From contig NZ_JARFNM010000001.1 of NCBI RefSeq assembly GCF_029167365.1, positions 186,001 to 250,000 of the forward strand: a stretch of DNA of 64,000 bases, in the 5' to 3' direction. Shown here one piece after another: positions 54,627 to 63,476 of the stretch (its first letter is position 1; every line of letters begins with the position of its first letter). Origin of the DNA: Amygdalobacter nucleatus. GTDB taxonomy: Bacteria > Bacillota > Clostridia > Saccharofermentanales > Fastidiosipilaceae. The notes under the pieces are model-generated. The model was not told the DNA's origin, made no database searches, and saw nothing but the letters and a program-made list of their open reading frames with translations. The translations under genes were made by a program, and so were the position numbers.

Positions 54627-56200
54627 TGATGGAACAAAATTTTTATTTGCCGAACAAAGGCAGACGTCGTCTGCCTTTTAATTATCCAGGTACATGGCGT
54701 CAGCTTGTATTTTGCTTTATAGCCATTCATTTTATTACTTTATCGGCTTTCATGTGCGCCAGGGTGGCTGCTTTGAGTACCCCAACTTACGATATGGGCC
54801 TATTTGTGCAGATGTTTCATTACATGCGCAGAGTTGGACTAGCACTTACGACTTTGGAGCGTGACATGCTATTAAGCCATTTTAACGTGCATATGTCGCC
54901 CATTTACTACCTGTTTTTGCCCTTTTTCTGGATCTGGCCGACAGCTTATTGCTTACAGATTTTGCAGACAGCTACGGTTTTGTTAGCTCTAGTGCCGTTA
55001 AGCAAACTTTTGCAAAATGAGCTGAAATTAAGCGCTAATTGGCGCTACACAATATATCTTCTCTATGTTTATGCACCGGCTATCACAGGCTCCAATTTCT
55101 ATGACTTACATGAAAATTGCTTTTTGCCAGTTTGCTTATTTAGCTTGATTCTAGCTAATTGGCAGGGCAACAAACTCAAAGTAGCCTTGTTTACCTGCCT
55201 GACTTTGGCCATCAAAGAAGATGCCATGCTCTATGTTTGCTGCCTTGGGGTGTATTTTGCTTGCAAGTGTATAGCGAGTTATTATCAGCAGGCTAAGGAA
55301 GGAGCGAAAACTTGGTATGAACGAAGCCAAACGAGCGTGCGCTTATATTTTAAGCAGGATAAATTTTACTTTGTGTGGCAAGTTATAGTGCCGTTAGTTT
55401 ATTTCGCCTTGGTAGTCTATTACCTTAATCATGTGGGGCGCGGGGCGATGGTCAATCGCTTCGATAACTTGCTTTTACCAGGGCAAAAAGGCTTAATTGC
55501 GATTGCTTTTAATTTTATCTTACACCCTGTCTTTATTTTGAAGCAGATTTTTACGCCTGACAAATTGCGCTATTTGCTGACCATTCTCTTGGCCCTAGGC
55601 GGAATACCTTTATGGCAAAAGCACTGGTTTAATTATCTTTTATTTGGGCCACTTGTTGTGATGAACTTGCTGAGTAATTATTCGTTTCAGCATAGCTTAA
55701 TTTTTCAATATAACTATGGTTCAAGTGCTTTACTCATTTATTTGACAGCACTTAGTTTGGCCAACTGGCAGACCAAAATAACTAATTCTAGCAATAAAAA
55801 GCGCTTCCTAAAAACATTCACAAATAGCTTAATTGCTGTAGCCGTTTGCTGTGCCTTAATATTTACATCTGGCTTATTGCGTGAAATTAGCTATTCCTGG
55901 CGAAGCTATCACGAGAAACTAGATTATTACCAAAGCTTGCATGCAAAATTAGCCGCCATTCCTCGAAACAAAGTAGTTATTGCTGACACTTTCCTTACAA
56001 CAGACTTAGCCGATATAAGCGAGCTATATGACCTAGGCTATCATTGTGACAAAAAAGCAGATCGAAAGATTGATTTGGTCGTTGCTTTCCGAAATGGCAA
56101 ACAGACCAAGGAAATTGTCAACCAATACCGCCGTTTAGGCTATATTGAAAACAAATCATTGAGTAGCAAAGACCTTGTCGTTTTGCAGAAAAATGCTTGA
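54626..56200 (+). CDS. DUF2079 multipass membrane protein
   Basis: The protein is 524 residues from the ATG at 54626, overlapping the yhaM stop by one base. About 11-12 membrane helices lie in residues 20-430. The DUF2079 signatures are present: TYDMGLFVQMFHYMRR, LLSHFNVHMSPIYYLFLPFF and NFYDLHENCFLPVCLFSLIL. IKEDAMLYVCC follows. The family resembles GT-C glycosyltransferases, and members may move lipid-linked sugars, but none has a firm function known to me. The C-terminal ~90 residues are cytoplasmic or extracellular and soluble. Confidence 0.85.
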   Translation: MMEQNFYLPNKGRRRLPFNYPGTWRQLVFCFIAIHFITLSAFMCARVAALSTPTYDMGLFVQMFHYMRRVGLALTTLERDMLLSHFNVHMSPIYYLFLPFFWIWPTAYCLQILQTATVLLALVPLSKLLQNELKLSANWRYTIYLLYVYAPAITGSNFYDLHENCFLPVCLFSLILANWQGNKLKVALFTCLTLAIKEDAMLYVCCLGVYFACKCIASYYQQAKEGAKTWYERSQTSVRLYFKQDKFYFVWQVIVPLVYFALVVYYLNHVGRGAMVNRFDNLLLPGQKGLIAIAFNFILHPVFILKQIFTPDKLRYLLTILLALGGIPLWQKHWFNYLLFGPLVVMNLLSNYSFQHSLIFQYNYGSSALLIYLTALSLANWQTKITNSSNKKRFLKTFTNSLIAVAVCCALIFTSGLLREISYSWRSYHEKLDYYQSLHAKLAAIPRNKVVIADTFLTTDLADISELYDLGYHCDKKADRKIDLVVAFRNGKQTKEIVNQYRRLGYIENKSLSSKDLVVLQKNA

Positions 56201-56248
56201 TTTGGTCGAGAAGTTGGGCGAAAATATCGATAATTTATTGAAATATAA

Positions 56249-56275
56249 AATGACCATTCTCTTAGAATGGCCATT
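56249..56275. terminator. Hairpin between convergent genes
   Basis: AATGACCATTCT and AGAATGGCCATT form a near-perfect 12-bp stem with a CTT loop between the plus-strand DUF2079 gene and the minus-strand antitoxin. The T tracts are weak, so its strength as a terminator is uncertain. Confidence 0.5.
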
Positions 56276-56299
56276 TACATGTTGAATAGGTTTGCGTGG

Positions 56300-56368
56300 C
56301 TACCTGTATCGTTTGAACATACGCTTATAACTTTTCTTATAAGCATTAGTGAACTTGAGCTTGTACAT
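56300..56368 (-). pseudogene. Truncated YafQ/RelE-type toxin
   Basis: On the minus strand, an ATG overlaps the antitoxin stop (TGATG). It opens MYKLKFTNAYKKSYKRMFKR followed by YR and a TAG, 22 codons in total. The opening matches the N-terminus of YafQ toxins (MYKLKFTxxFKKDYKRxxKR), which are about 90 residues. The catalytic histidines and C-terminus are missing, and the downstream DNA shows no further match. The toxin is therefore dead and the neighbouring antitoxin is an orphan. Confidence 0.75.
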
Positions 56369-56643
56369 CAGTCAGACAACAGAGCTTGCTTTAGTTCTTC
56401 CACAGAAGTATAAGCGTGCGTGTCAGGATCCCTGGAAATTCTTCTGCCTTCTTCTATTGCAGCCAACGTTTCGGCATTAAACTTCGGTAGTTCTACATTA
56501 AAAGGTAAACCACCATGTAAAATGCACTGACGAAGGAAGATGTTCACAGCACTGGACATATCAATGCCTAGTTCGTTGAAGAGCGAAATTGCTTTTTGTT
56601 TGGTTCGGGAATCAATGCGAATTTGCGTAGGACTTTTAGCCAT
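56368..56643 (-). CDS. RelB/DinJ-family antitoxin
   Basis: The protein is 91 residues from the ATG at 56643 behind AAGGAGCTGATATT; a longer in-frame start at 56688 lacks a ribosome binding site. The N-terminal ribbon-helix-helix reads TQIRIDSRTKQKAISLFNEL, then GIDMSSAVNIFLRQ, typical of DinJ. The C-terminus, which normally wraps the toxin, is acidic (SVEELKQALLSD). DinJ represses its own operon. The partner toxin is truncated to 22 codons downstream. Confidence 0.9.
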   Translation of the reverse strand: MAKSPTQIRIDSRTKQKAISLFNELGIDMSSAVNIFLRQCILHGGLPFNVELPKFNAETLAAIEEGRRISRDPDTHAYTSVEELKQALLSD

Positions 56644-56962
56644 AATATCAGCTCCTTTCAAGATGATCCTGATACAAACGGTATACATGTCAAGCAGAAA
56701 ACGACTGATCCATTCTATTTATTCTGTTAGAGGTTTGGAGTAGGTTCAGAGTGAGCTAATAACAACTTAACTCGTAAAAGCGTATCTTCTCTACTTCATG
56801 CGCTCAAGCTATGGGTTATACTAGCTATACGAATTAAAAAGCACGCCATGCTATATATCAAAGTAGCACGTATGTGTCGTAACTTTTATATTAGTGTAGA
56901 TGCCAAGGATTAACTAGCTGGGTGCAGCGCTTAAGCTTAGAGAAGAATTATTTGAGGTCAAA
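56644..56962. other. Intergenic region
   Basis: This stretch lies between the antitoxin (minus strand) and the esterase remnant (plus strand). It presumably carries the antitoxin promoter. I see no open frame with coding character, no RNA gene and no convincing repeat. Confidence 0.4.
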
Positions 56963-57430
56963 ATGGAACTGATAGAAACAGAAATAGGCAAATTTTATTG
57001 TGACATTACTGGAAAATCGTCCGATAATCTGAATATATTATCCATACTGAGTATACCTTATGCGAAAGCCGAGCGCGAAGTCAGAAGTTTATGGCTATAG
57101 ACTGAATTATGCGCCCAATATAGATTATAGAAAACCAGGTGCCTATCATGGCGCTGAGTTAGTATACTTTTTGCTAACATGGACAAGTTGAATACAGCTA
57201 TAAGCGATGAGGATGAGAAGAACGTCAAAAATGTGCAAGCTGATTTTGTTGAGTTTATCAAAACGGGCAAAATAGCCAAATATGCAACTTATAATGCTAC
57301 TGGCAAGATCATTGAATATGGTAAGGAAATTAGCCAAATTGAGTTCCCCCACAAAGAGATAATCAAGGACGTTTTAAGCTCTGGTATTGCCGATAAAGTG
57401 AGAAATGAATACATAAATAATCGAAGATAG
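56963..57430 (+). pseudogene. Carboxylesterase type B remnant
   Basis: The ATG at 56963 opens a segment like the N-terminus of type B carboxylesterases (ETEIGKFYCDITGK, then LSIPYAKAER). After a frame change at about 57075 the text jumps to a C-terminal part of the same family (NYAPNIDYRKPGAYHGAELV). A second frame change at the TTTTT near 57170 restores the first frame, giving NMDKLNTAISDEDEKNVKNV and FVEFIKTGK, as in the final helical part. The catalytic middle (GESAG region, about 350 residues) is missing. It is a deletion pseudogene. Confidence 0.7.
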
Positions 57431-57493
57431 ATTGCCGCAAATGGGGAGAAAATAGTTTGTTAAAGGCGTTATCCGCTTAGTATTTTCTTTCAA

Positions 57494-57624
57494 TTATAGT
57501 CGACAAATAGCGAAAAAGTTGTGTTGCGCTTCGACTATAGCCGATAAAAATCAAGAAATTGCATATTGTTTCGATTATAATAGAAATGCATAGAGCGTAT
57601 ATAAAACTTATAGATTATAATCGA
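57494..57624. promoter_or_regulatory. Four TCGAYTATAR boxes upstream of the AAA ATPase
   Basis: TTATAGTCGA (57494-57503), TCGACTATAG (57531-57540), TCGATTATAA (57571-57580) and TTATAATCGA (57615-57624) are four copies of one 10-base motif in alternating orientation, with starts 37, 40 and 44 bases apart. The last one abuts the ribosome binding site GAAAGGAG of the ATPase. Such regular spacing suggests a cooperative operator, and the ATPase locus may regulate itself (inference). Confidence 0.6.
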
Positions 57625-57638
57625 AAGGAGATACAGTT

Positions 57639-58847
57639 ATGGCCTATATCTTGCGCAAAAAATATTTCAATCAAGTTTCCCCTTTCATTGGCAAACCAGT
57701 TGTGAAAGTGTTCACAGGTATGCGTAGAGTGGGTAAGTCCACCTTGCTGGAAATGATTCAGTCTGAATTACTGATAGAAATTCCTAAAACGAATATTATT
57801 CATGTCAATTTAGAATCTGGCCAATACTTATCTGTCCAAACTGATTTAGACTTACACCAATTAATCCAAGAGAGGACAAAGCAAGTCCAAGGGAAAATAT
57901 ATTTTTTCTTTGATGAAATTCAGTTAGTCACACACTGGGAACGCGTCATCAATGCCTTGAGAGTCGATTATGATTGCGACATCTACATCACTGGCTCCAA
58001 CGCAAGTTTGTTATCTAGCGACCTTGCCACCTTGCTGGCTGGACGTTACGTCAACTTTGAAATTCTGCCTTTTACTTTTAGCGAATTTGTCGAGCTGTAT
58101 CAAGTCTTGAATTTAAGCGTTCAAGAGCTGTTTCAATTGTATGTGAAGATAGGCGGTATGCCTTCACTTCATTATTTTAATGGGGAAGCAGAAGCGAGCT
58201 TCAAATATTTGAATGACATCTACAACACCGTTGTTGTTAAGGATGTGCTTGAATATAATGCGATTCGTGATGTCGATTTGTTTAACCGCATTTTGCTTTT
58301 TTGCTTGGAAAACATTGGTCAGACCTTTTCAGCCAATAGTTTGCGTAAATATTTTGCAAGTGAAGGGCGTAAAGTCTCAGTCGATACGATTCTAAATTAC
58401 TTAAGTTTTTGTCAGGAATCTTATCTTTTGAAAAAAGTGCCTCGTTATGATCGCATTGGCAAAAAGTTATTGTCAGTCGATGAAAGATACTATCTTACCG
58501 ACCACGGATTCAGACAGGCAGCTGGCTTTTCGAATTTTACTAATATCGAACATGTTTTAGAAAATATCGTCTATATCGAGCTTTTATCGCGTGGATTTCA
58601 AGTGCAAGTAGGGCGGGTGAATGAGAGAGAAATAGACTTCATTGCGACTAAACAGGGTAAAACTGAGTATTACCAAGTATCCTATTTGTTGGCTAGCGAA
58701 GAGACTCGTAAGCGAGAATTCGGCGTCTATAATGCTGTTAATGATAATTATCCTAAATATGTTTTGTCCATGGATCAGATTGATTTTTCACAAGCTGGAA
58801 TTATTCACAAATACTTGCCTACTTTTCTCTTGGAAGAGGGAGTATAG
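57639..58847 (+). CDS. AAA ATPase with DUF4143 domain
   Basis: The protein has 402 residues. The AAA_14 domain carries Walker A GMRRVGKST near residue 30, Walker B-like IYFFFDEIQLVTHWE and sensor-1 DIYITGSNASLLSS. The C-terminal DUF4143 region (about 200-380) has NALRVDYD-type helices, and SRGFQVQVGRVNEREIDFIATKQGKTEYYQVSY, a nuclease-like E-x-D-F/QxxY pattern. These stand-alone ATPases are common and often sporadic in anaerobes. Their role is unclear and defence or stress roles have been suggested. The ATG follows GAAAGGAG with repeated motifs upstream. Confidence 0.9.
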   Translation: MAYILRKKYFNQVSPFIGKPVVKVFTGMRRVGKSTLLEMIQSELLIEIPKTNIIHVNLESGQYLSVQTDLDLHQLIQERTKQVQGKIYFFFDEIQLVTHWERVINALRVDYDCDIYITGSNASLLSSDLATLLAGRYVNFEILPFTFSEFVELYQVLNLSVQELFQLYVKIGGMPSLHYFNGEAEASFKYLNDIYNTVVVKDVLEYNAIRDVDLFNRILLFCLENIGQTFSANSLRKYFASEGRKVSVDTILNYLSFCQESYLLKKVPRYDRIGKKLLSVDERYYLTDHGFRQAAGFSNFTNIEHVLENIVYIELLSRGFQVQVGRVNEREIDFIATKQGKTEYYQVSYLLASEETRKREFGVYNAVNDNYPKYVLSMDQIDFSQAGIIHKYLPTFLLEEGV

Positions 58848-58868
58848 GCGAGTTCCCGGATTTCCTAG

Positions 58869-59129
58869 GATTATACTTCTGAATATCAAGTAGGCTTAAC
58901 TGAATAACCAAAGGTATTGGAACTTTGGGATCCATTTGATGCTTTGGCTTTATTTCGAGTATATTTAGCTAATCGGTGGCACATATGCTGACACCAACAG
59001 GCTATAAAAAGACTGATAGAAACAATTCATGATCAATATTTACAAACATTTAGGTTCATCTTTGAAAAATTATGCGTTCATGACTTAGATATTTATGCTC
59101 GTTTTAACAATGGAAGATTTTTTCATTAA
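58869..59129 (+). pseudogene. Decayed C-terminal gene fragment (unknown family)
   Basis: One frame of 87 codons reads protein-like from DYTSEYQVGLTE, a TAA at 58905, PKVLELWDPFDALALFRVYL and ANRWHIC, a TGA at 58989, then HQQAIKRLIETIHDQYLQTF and FEKLCVHDLDIYARFNNGRF to a TAA at 59127-59129. Long stretches without other stops and a plausible residue mix suggest the end of a lost gene. I do not recognise the family. The rest of the gap up to 59313 holds nothing I can support. Confidence 0.45.
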
Positions 59130-59313
59130 ACCTTGATATTCAGCTTACATAGCCTAGTTTAATATTCTGATTCCCAGACTTTTCTCTACTTGCGTTTTTA
59201 GATTTTGCCAAATCGGACAAATTAATCGCCATTAAATGGTAAACAATTTTATCTACATGTGCTAGAATAACGCGCGGATCTTGTAGAAAGTTAGAGATTT
59301 GACAGATAGATAT

Positions 59314-60258
59314 ATGACAAATAATACAAAAACAAAAGGCATGCTCCTAGCAGCTTTTGGTGGCGGTTTATGGGGCTTTTCTGGCGTTATGGCGCAGCTG
59401 ATCTTAGATTACGGCATCAGTGCCGAATGGTTGGTCAGTTGCCGTATGATGCTCGGAGGATTGTGTATTTTAGTTTACAGTTGGCTTAAACATGATGATG
59501 TCTTGGCTGTTTTCCGAAACAAATTTGCCATCACACGTTTAGTTTGCTTTGCTTTCCTCGGTATGGGCTTTGTGCAGTACACATTCTTCAAGACGATTGA
59601 ATGTAGCACCGCTTCACTTGCCACCATTATTCAGTTTACAGCTCCAGTTATGTTGTATGTTTATGAATTGATTCGCGGTTATAAGCAGTTAAGATTGCTT
59701 GATTTAAGTTTAATCTTGGCTGCTATTTTTGGCGTCGTTCTGCTTGTAACAGATGGCCACTTTAGCCGTTTGAATGTCTCAAGTACCGCCTTGTTCTTCG
59801 GCTTAGCTTGCGCTCTTGGCGTAGTGCTTTACACCTTGTTGCCTCAACCTTTAATCGTGCGCTATGGCGCAGCACCAGTTGTCGGCTTTGGCATGCTAAT
59901 TGCAGGTGCGGCCTTTCAGTTCGTGAGCCCGCTGTATAGCTTGAACGTGCCTTTAGATGGCAAACTCTTTGCTTATTTGTTCGTGACTATTACCTTTGGT
60001 ACGGCTGTAGCTTTCTTAGCTTACTTGCAAAGTACGATGTACATACCCTCTAGCATGGCGAGCTTGTTTACCGCTTTAGAGCCACTTCTCGTATCTGTAT
60101 TTTCTATCTTTATTTTTGGCAAATGCTTTACCGTGGCAGAAATTACGGGCATTGTGATTATCATCGCTGCGATTTTGCTCTTCTCCAAAGTCAGCCAGGG
60201 CCAAAGCAAAGTAGCAACTTCAAATGCTGAACCAGCTAAAACGGCCTCAAAAGACTGA
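59314..60258 (+). CDS. EamA/DMT-family transporter
   Basis: The protein is 314 residues from the ATG at 59314; a TTG at 59299 is in frame but less likely. Ten membrane helices form two EamA repeats (about 10-145 and 155-295). Motifs are AAFGGGLWGFSGVMAQ, CSTASLATIIQFTAPVML and, in the second repeat, SSMASLFTALEPLLVSVFSI. DMT transporters export metabolites such as amino acids or nucleosides, and the substrate is not predictable. The C-terminal tail is Lys/Ser/Ala-rich. A strong terminator follows. Confidence 0.88.
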   Translation: MTNNTKTKGMLLAAFGGGLWGFSGVMAQLILDYGISAEWLVSCRMMLGGLCILVYSWLKHDDVLAVFRNKFAITRLVCFAFLGMGFVQYTFFKTIECSTASLATIIQFTAPVMLYVYELIRGYKQLRLLDLSLILAAIFGVVLLVTDGHFSRLNVSSTALFFGLACALGVVLYTLLPQPLIVRYGAAPVVGFGMLIAGAAFQFVSPLYSLNVPLDGKLFAYLFVTITFGTAVAFLAYLQSTMYIPSSMASLFTALEPLLVSVFSIFIFGKCFTVAEITGIVIIIAAILLFSKVSQGQSKVATSNAEPAKTASKD

Positions 60259-60342
60259 ACCGCTCCAAAAGTCTGAAACGGCCGCGACGGTTCCAGTGGC
60301 ACCAAACTAGCCCATCTATTTTTAGTTAGACAAGCAGTAGAG

Positions 60343-60389
60343 AACAGCTTTAGGTGATGCGTTGACAGCCAACCTAGAGCTGTTTTTTG
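60343..60389 (+). terminator. Intrinsic terminator after the EamA gene
   Basis: ACAGCTTTAGGT pairs with ACCTAGAGCTGT (one G-U) around a loop of about 15 bases, followed by TTTTTTG. Confidence 0.9.
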
Positions 60390-60483
60390 TTGAAAATAGA
60401 TTAAATTTGCCATAGAAATGCAGAGCAAATTTTGTTATATTAACAAAATACAGCCAATGGGGATTAGTGGAGGCAAGTTAAAG

Positions 60484-62643
60484 ATGCAGCAAAGAGGCTT
60501 AGTGACGATACCGACAGATTTAGACGCTGTCAAAGAAACTTTAGATGTATATAAGCGATTAGGCGCAGATGCAATTCGCGATTGTGATGGCACAGAATTT
60601 CCAGATGAATTGAAGAATATAGGCGCCAAAATTTATGCTACTTATTACACAACCCGTAAGGACAATCAATGGGCAAAAGCGAATTTAGACGAGCGTCAAC
60701 AGTGCTATATCGTGACGAAGTTTACTTTGGCAACCTCTAACGAGCTTAGTATTCCGCTTATGACAGGCTTAAGCCCTGATTTGTTAGAAGTTAATGACCA
60801 TGATGATATTAAACGCTGGTGGGAAGTTATCGACCGCTCAACTGGCGATTTAGTAGCAGCCGATAAATGGCAGTACGAGGCCAAAACCAAAAGCGTTATT
60901 ATCACAGATTGCAAGCTCTACCACGAATACAGCGTCAGCTTCTTAGCCTATCTCATTTGGGATCCAGTCCACATGTACAATGCCGTGGTCAACAGTTGGC
61001 AGAATGTTGAACATCAGATACCATTTGATGTTAGACAGCCTAAGACCCATGCTTTTACGTTGGAGCGTTTGCGTAATTACTTAGAGAAACACCCGTATGT
61101 ACAAGTTGTGCGCTTTACGACTTTCTTCCATCTTTTTACCCTAGTCTTTGATGAACTTAGACGGGAAAAATATGTTGATTGGTACGGCTATTCTTTCTCT
61201 GTTAGCCCTTATATTTTAGAGAAATTTGAGCAAAAAGTTGGCTACAAGTTCAGAGCCGAGTATATTGTCGATCAAGGTTACTACAACAACCAATATCGCG
61301 TGCCGTCCAAACAGTATCTTGATTTCATGGCTTTCCAAAGGGAAGAAGTAGCTGCTTTAATGAAAGAAATGACGGACATTGTGCATAGCTATGGCAAAGA
61401 AGCCATGATGTTCTTAGGCGACCATTTCATCGGTTGCGAGCCGTTTATGCCACAATTCCAGACAGCTGGTGTTGATGCAGTGGTTGGCAGTGTCGGCAAT
61501 GGTAGCACCTTGCGCTTAATTTCTGATATACCAGGCTTGAAGTACACAGAGGGCCGTTTCTTACCTTACTTTTTCCCAGATAGCTTCTATCTTGGCTCTG
61601 ACCCGGTCAAAGAGGCCAAAGTGAATTGGGTAACAGCTAGACGAGCTATCTTGCGTAAGCCAATTGACCGTATCGGCTACGGCGGCTATATCAAATTGGC
61701 TTATGAACATCCTGATTTCATTGATTATATTGCTGATGTTTGCGAAGAATTTCGTGAGCTTAGCGCCAATGTCAAAAACTGTACACCTTTCACGTTTAAG
61801 CGTGTGGCTGTGCTAAATAGCTGGGGCAAGATGCGAGCTTGGGGTTGTCACATGGTACATCATGCAATTTATCATGACAAAAACTATGGCTATGCCGGCG
61901 TGATCGAGGCTTTAGCTGGCGCGCCGTTTGACGTCAACTTCATCAGCTTTAACGATATTCTGGCAGATCCTAACTTGTTGAAATCAATCGACCTTGTAAT
62001 TAACGTGGGTGATGCTGATACAGCCCATACAGGTGGCAAAATCTGGGAAACACCAGAAATTGGGGCGATTTTGCGTGAGTTTGTCGCAAATGGTGGCGCT
62101 TTCATTGGCATAGGCGAACCAACAGCGCATCAGTACCAGGGCCGCTATTTCCAATTAGGTAGCGTCTTAGGTGTCGAGGAAGAAACGGGCTTAACTTTGA
62201 ACTATGACAAATATAATCAGACAGTTTTAAGTGAGCATTTTATCTTAGAAGATCAGCTAAAAGAGCTTGATTTTGGCCGTGGCAAGTTGGATATTTTTGC
62301 TTATCCTGATACCAAGATTTTGGCTATGCAAGCAAAATCTGTGCAGTTAGCAGTCAACGAATATGGTCATGGCCGTAGCGTGTATATAAGTAGCTTACCT
62401 TACAGCTTTGCGAACAATCGTCTATTGTACCGGGCAATTTTGTGGGCTTGTCAGGCCGAAAACGACTTACACAAATGGTTCAGCACGAATTACAATGTGG
62501 AAGTACATGCCTATGTTGAAAATGGCAAATATTGTGTCGTGAATAATACCTATGAGCCACAAAGCACAACTGTTTATCGGGGCGATGGCAGCAAGTTTGA
62601 GCTTGAATTAGCTGCTAATGAGATTAAGTGGTATAACCTTTAA
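60484..62643 (+). CDS. lnpA: 1,3-beta-galactosyl-N-acetylhexosamine phosphorylase (GH112)
   Basis: The protein is 719 residues from the ATG at 60484 behind GTGGAGG; an ATG at 60418 lacks such a site. It opens RGLVTIPTDLDAVKETLDVY, the family start. The catalytic region has MFLGDHFIGCEPF, whose Asp serves as acid in GH112. A glutamine-amidotransferase-like domain (about 430-660, GGAFIGIGEPTAHQYQGRYF) and a C-terminal beta domain follow. The enzyme splits lacto-N-biose or galacto-N-biose with phosphate into galactose 1-phosphate and GlcNAc or GalNAc. NahK is encoded at 52549. A galactosyl-rhamnose specificity seen in some GH112 members cannot be ruled out. Confidence 0.92.
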   Translation: MQQRGLVTIPTDLDAVKETLDVYKRLGADAIRDCDGTEFPDELKNIGAKIYATYYTTRKDNQWAKANLDERQQCYIVTKFTLATSNELSIPLMTGLSPDLLEVNDHDDIKRWWEVIDRSTGDLVAADKWQYEAKTKSVIITDCKLYHEYSVSFLAYLIWDPVHMYNAVVNSWQNVEHQIPFDVRQPKTHAFTLERLRNYLEKHPYVQVVRFTTFFHLFTLVFDELRREKYVDWYGYSFSVSPYILEKFEQKVGYKFRAEYIVDQGYYNNQYRVPSKQYLDFMAFQREEVAALMKEMTDIVHSYGKEAMMFLGDHFIGCEPFMPQFQTAGVDAVVGSVGNGSTLRLISDIPGLKYTEGRFLPYFFPDSFYLGSDPVKEAKVNWVTARRAILRKPIDRIGYGGYIKLAYEHPDFIDYIADVCEEFRELSANVKNCTPFTFKRVAVLNSWGKMRAWGCHMVHHAIYHDKNYGYAGVIEALAGAPFDVNFISFNDILADPNLLKSIDLVINVGDADTAHTGGKIWETPEIGAILREFVANGGAFIGIGEPTAHQYQGRYFQLGSVLGVEEETGLTLNYDKYNQTVLSEHFILEDQLKELDFGRGKLDIFAYPDTKILAMQAKSVQLAVNEYGHGRSVYISSLPYSFANNRLLYRAILWACQAENDLHKWFSTNYNVEVHAYVENGKYCVVNNTYEPQSTTVYRGDGSKFELELAANEIKWYNL

Positions 62644-62676
62644 CGCAATTTCTTAAGTAAATGGGGGGGAGCGCAT

Positions 62677-63468
62677 ATGGTCAGCTTTAACTTGACTCGG
62701 AATTTGGCAGGGCAAACAATTGTAATTACAGGCGCAAGCTCAGGCATTGGCAAGGAAGTGGCCTTGTTGTGTGCCCAAGCTGGCGCTAGGACGATCTTAC
62801 TTGGCCGAAATGTTGAGCGCCTAGAAGAAGTGGCTCATATGTGCGGCGAGAATAGTGAGTTCATTGTTGCAGACTTTGCCAAAAAAGCTGACGTTGATAG
62901 TGTGTTAGCTAGATTAGAACAAGAGACAGACATAGAAGCTCTGATTAACTGTGCAGGCTATGGCTTGATGCGCCCTTTCCTTGAATTAAGTGAAGTTGAA
63001 ATACAAACTATGTTTCAGGTTAATTTCTTTGCCACGCTTGCTTTGACACATACTGTAATTAGAAAGATGCTTCAACAGAACAAAGGGCATATCATCACAA
63101 TAGCTTCGCAAGATGCTAAATTGCCTACCCCAGAGGCAGCTAGCTATTCAGCTAGCAAGAGCGCTATTTTGTCGTACATGAATGTTTTGCGTTTGGAGCT
63201 ATATAAGACAGATATTCATATAACAACGGTGAATCCAGGGCCTGTTGCAACAGCGTTCTTCGAGCGCGCGGATAAATCAGGCGGTTATTTGCAACCGATT
63301 AAGCCTTTTCTTGTACAACCGATAGCCGTGGCTAGGAAAATTGTCAAAGCAATTGGCACTTCTAAGCGTGAGATTAATCTGCCATTCAGTTTGCAATTAG
63401 CAGACGCGGTGTATCATTTCTTCCCACATTTGGGCGATTATATTGTGGCTAAGTTGTTTAAAGGGTAA
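62677..63468 (+). CDS. Short-chain dehydrogenase/reductase
   Basis: The protein has 263 residues. The cofactor loop is ITGASSGIGKEVALL (TGxxxGIG), the structural motif is INCAGYG, and the catalytic residues are Ser in TIASQ and Tyr/Lys in YSASKSA. An Arg after the beta-2 strand (LLGRNVERLEE) favours NADP(H). The layout resembles the classical DltE/YqjQ-like SDR enzymes. The substrate is unknown. It follows lnpA by 33 bases, with its own GGGGGGAGC site, and is probably on the same transcript. Confidence 0.88.
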   Translation: MVSFNLTRNLAGQTIVITGASSGIGKEVALLCAQAGARTILLGRNVERLEEVAHMCGENSEFIVADFAKKADVDSVLARLEQETDIEALINCAGYGLMRPFLELSEVEIQTMFQVNFFATLALTHTVIRKMLQQNKGHIITIASQDAKLPTPEAASYSASKSAILSYMNVLRLELYKTDIHITTVNPGPVATAFFERADKSGGYLQPIKPFLVQPIAVARKIVKAIGTSKREINLPFSLQLADAVYHFFPHLGDYIVAKLFKG

Positions 63469-63476
63469 GTGAATTT

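Noticed and set aside
60021-60428. A 135-codon minus-strand frame over the end of the EamA gene
   Set aside because: It runs through the terminator and antisense of a clear transporter gene, and no protein family is recognisable.
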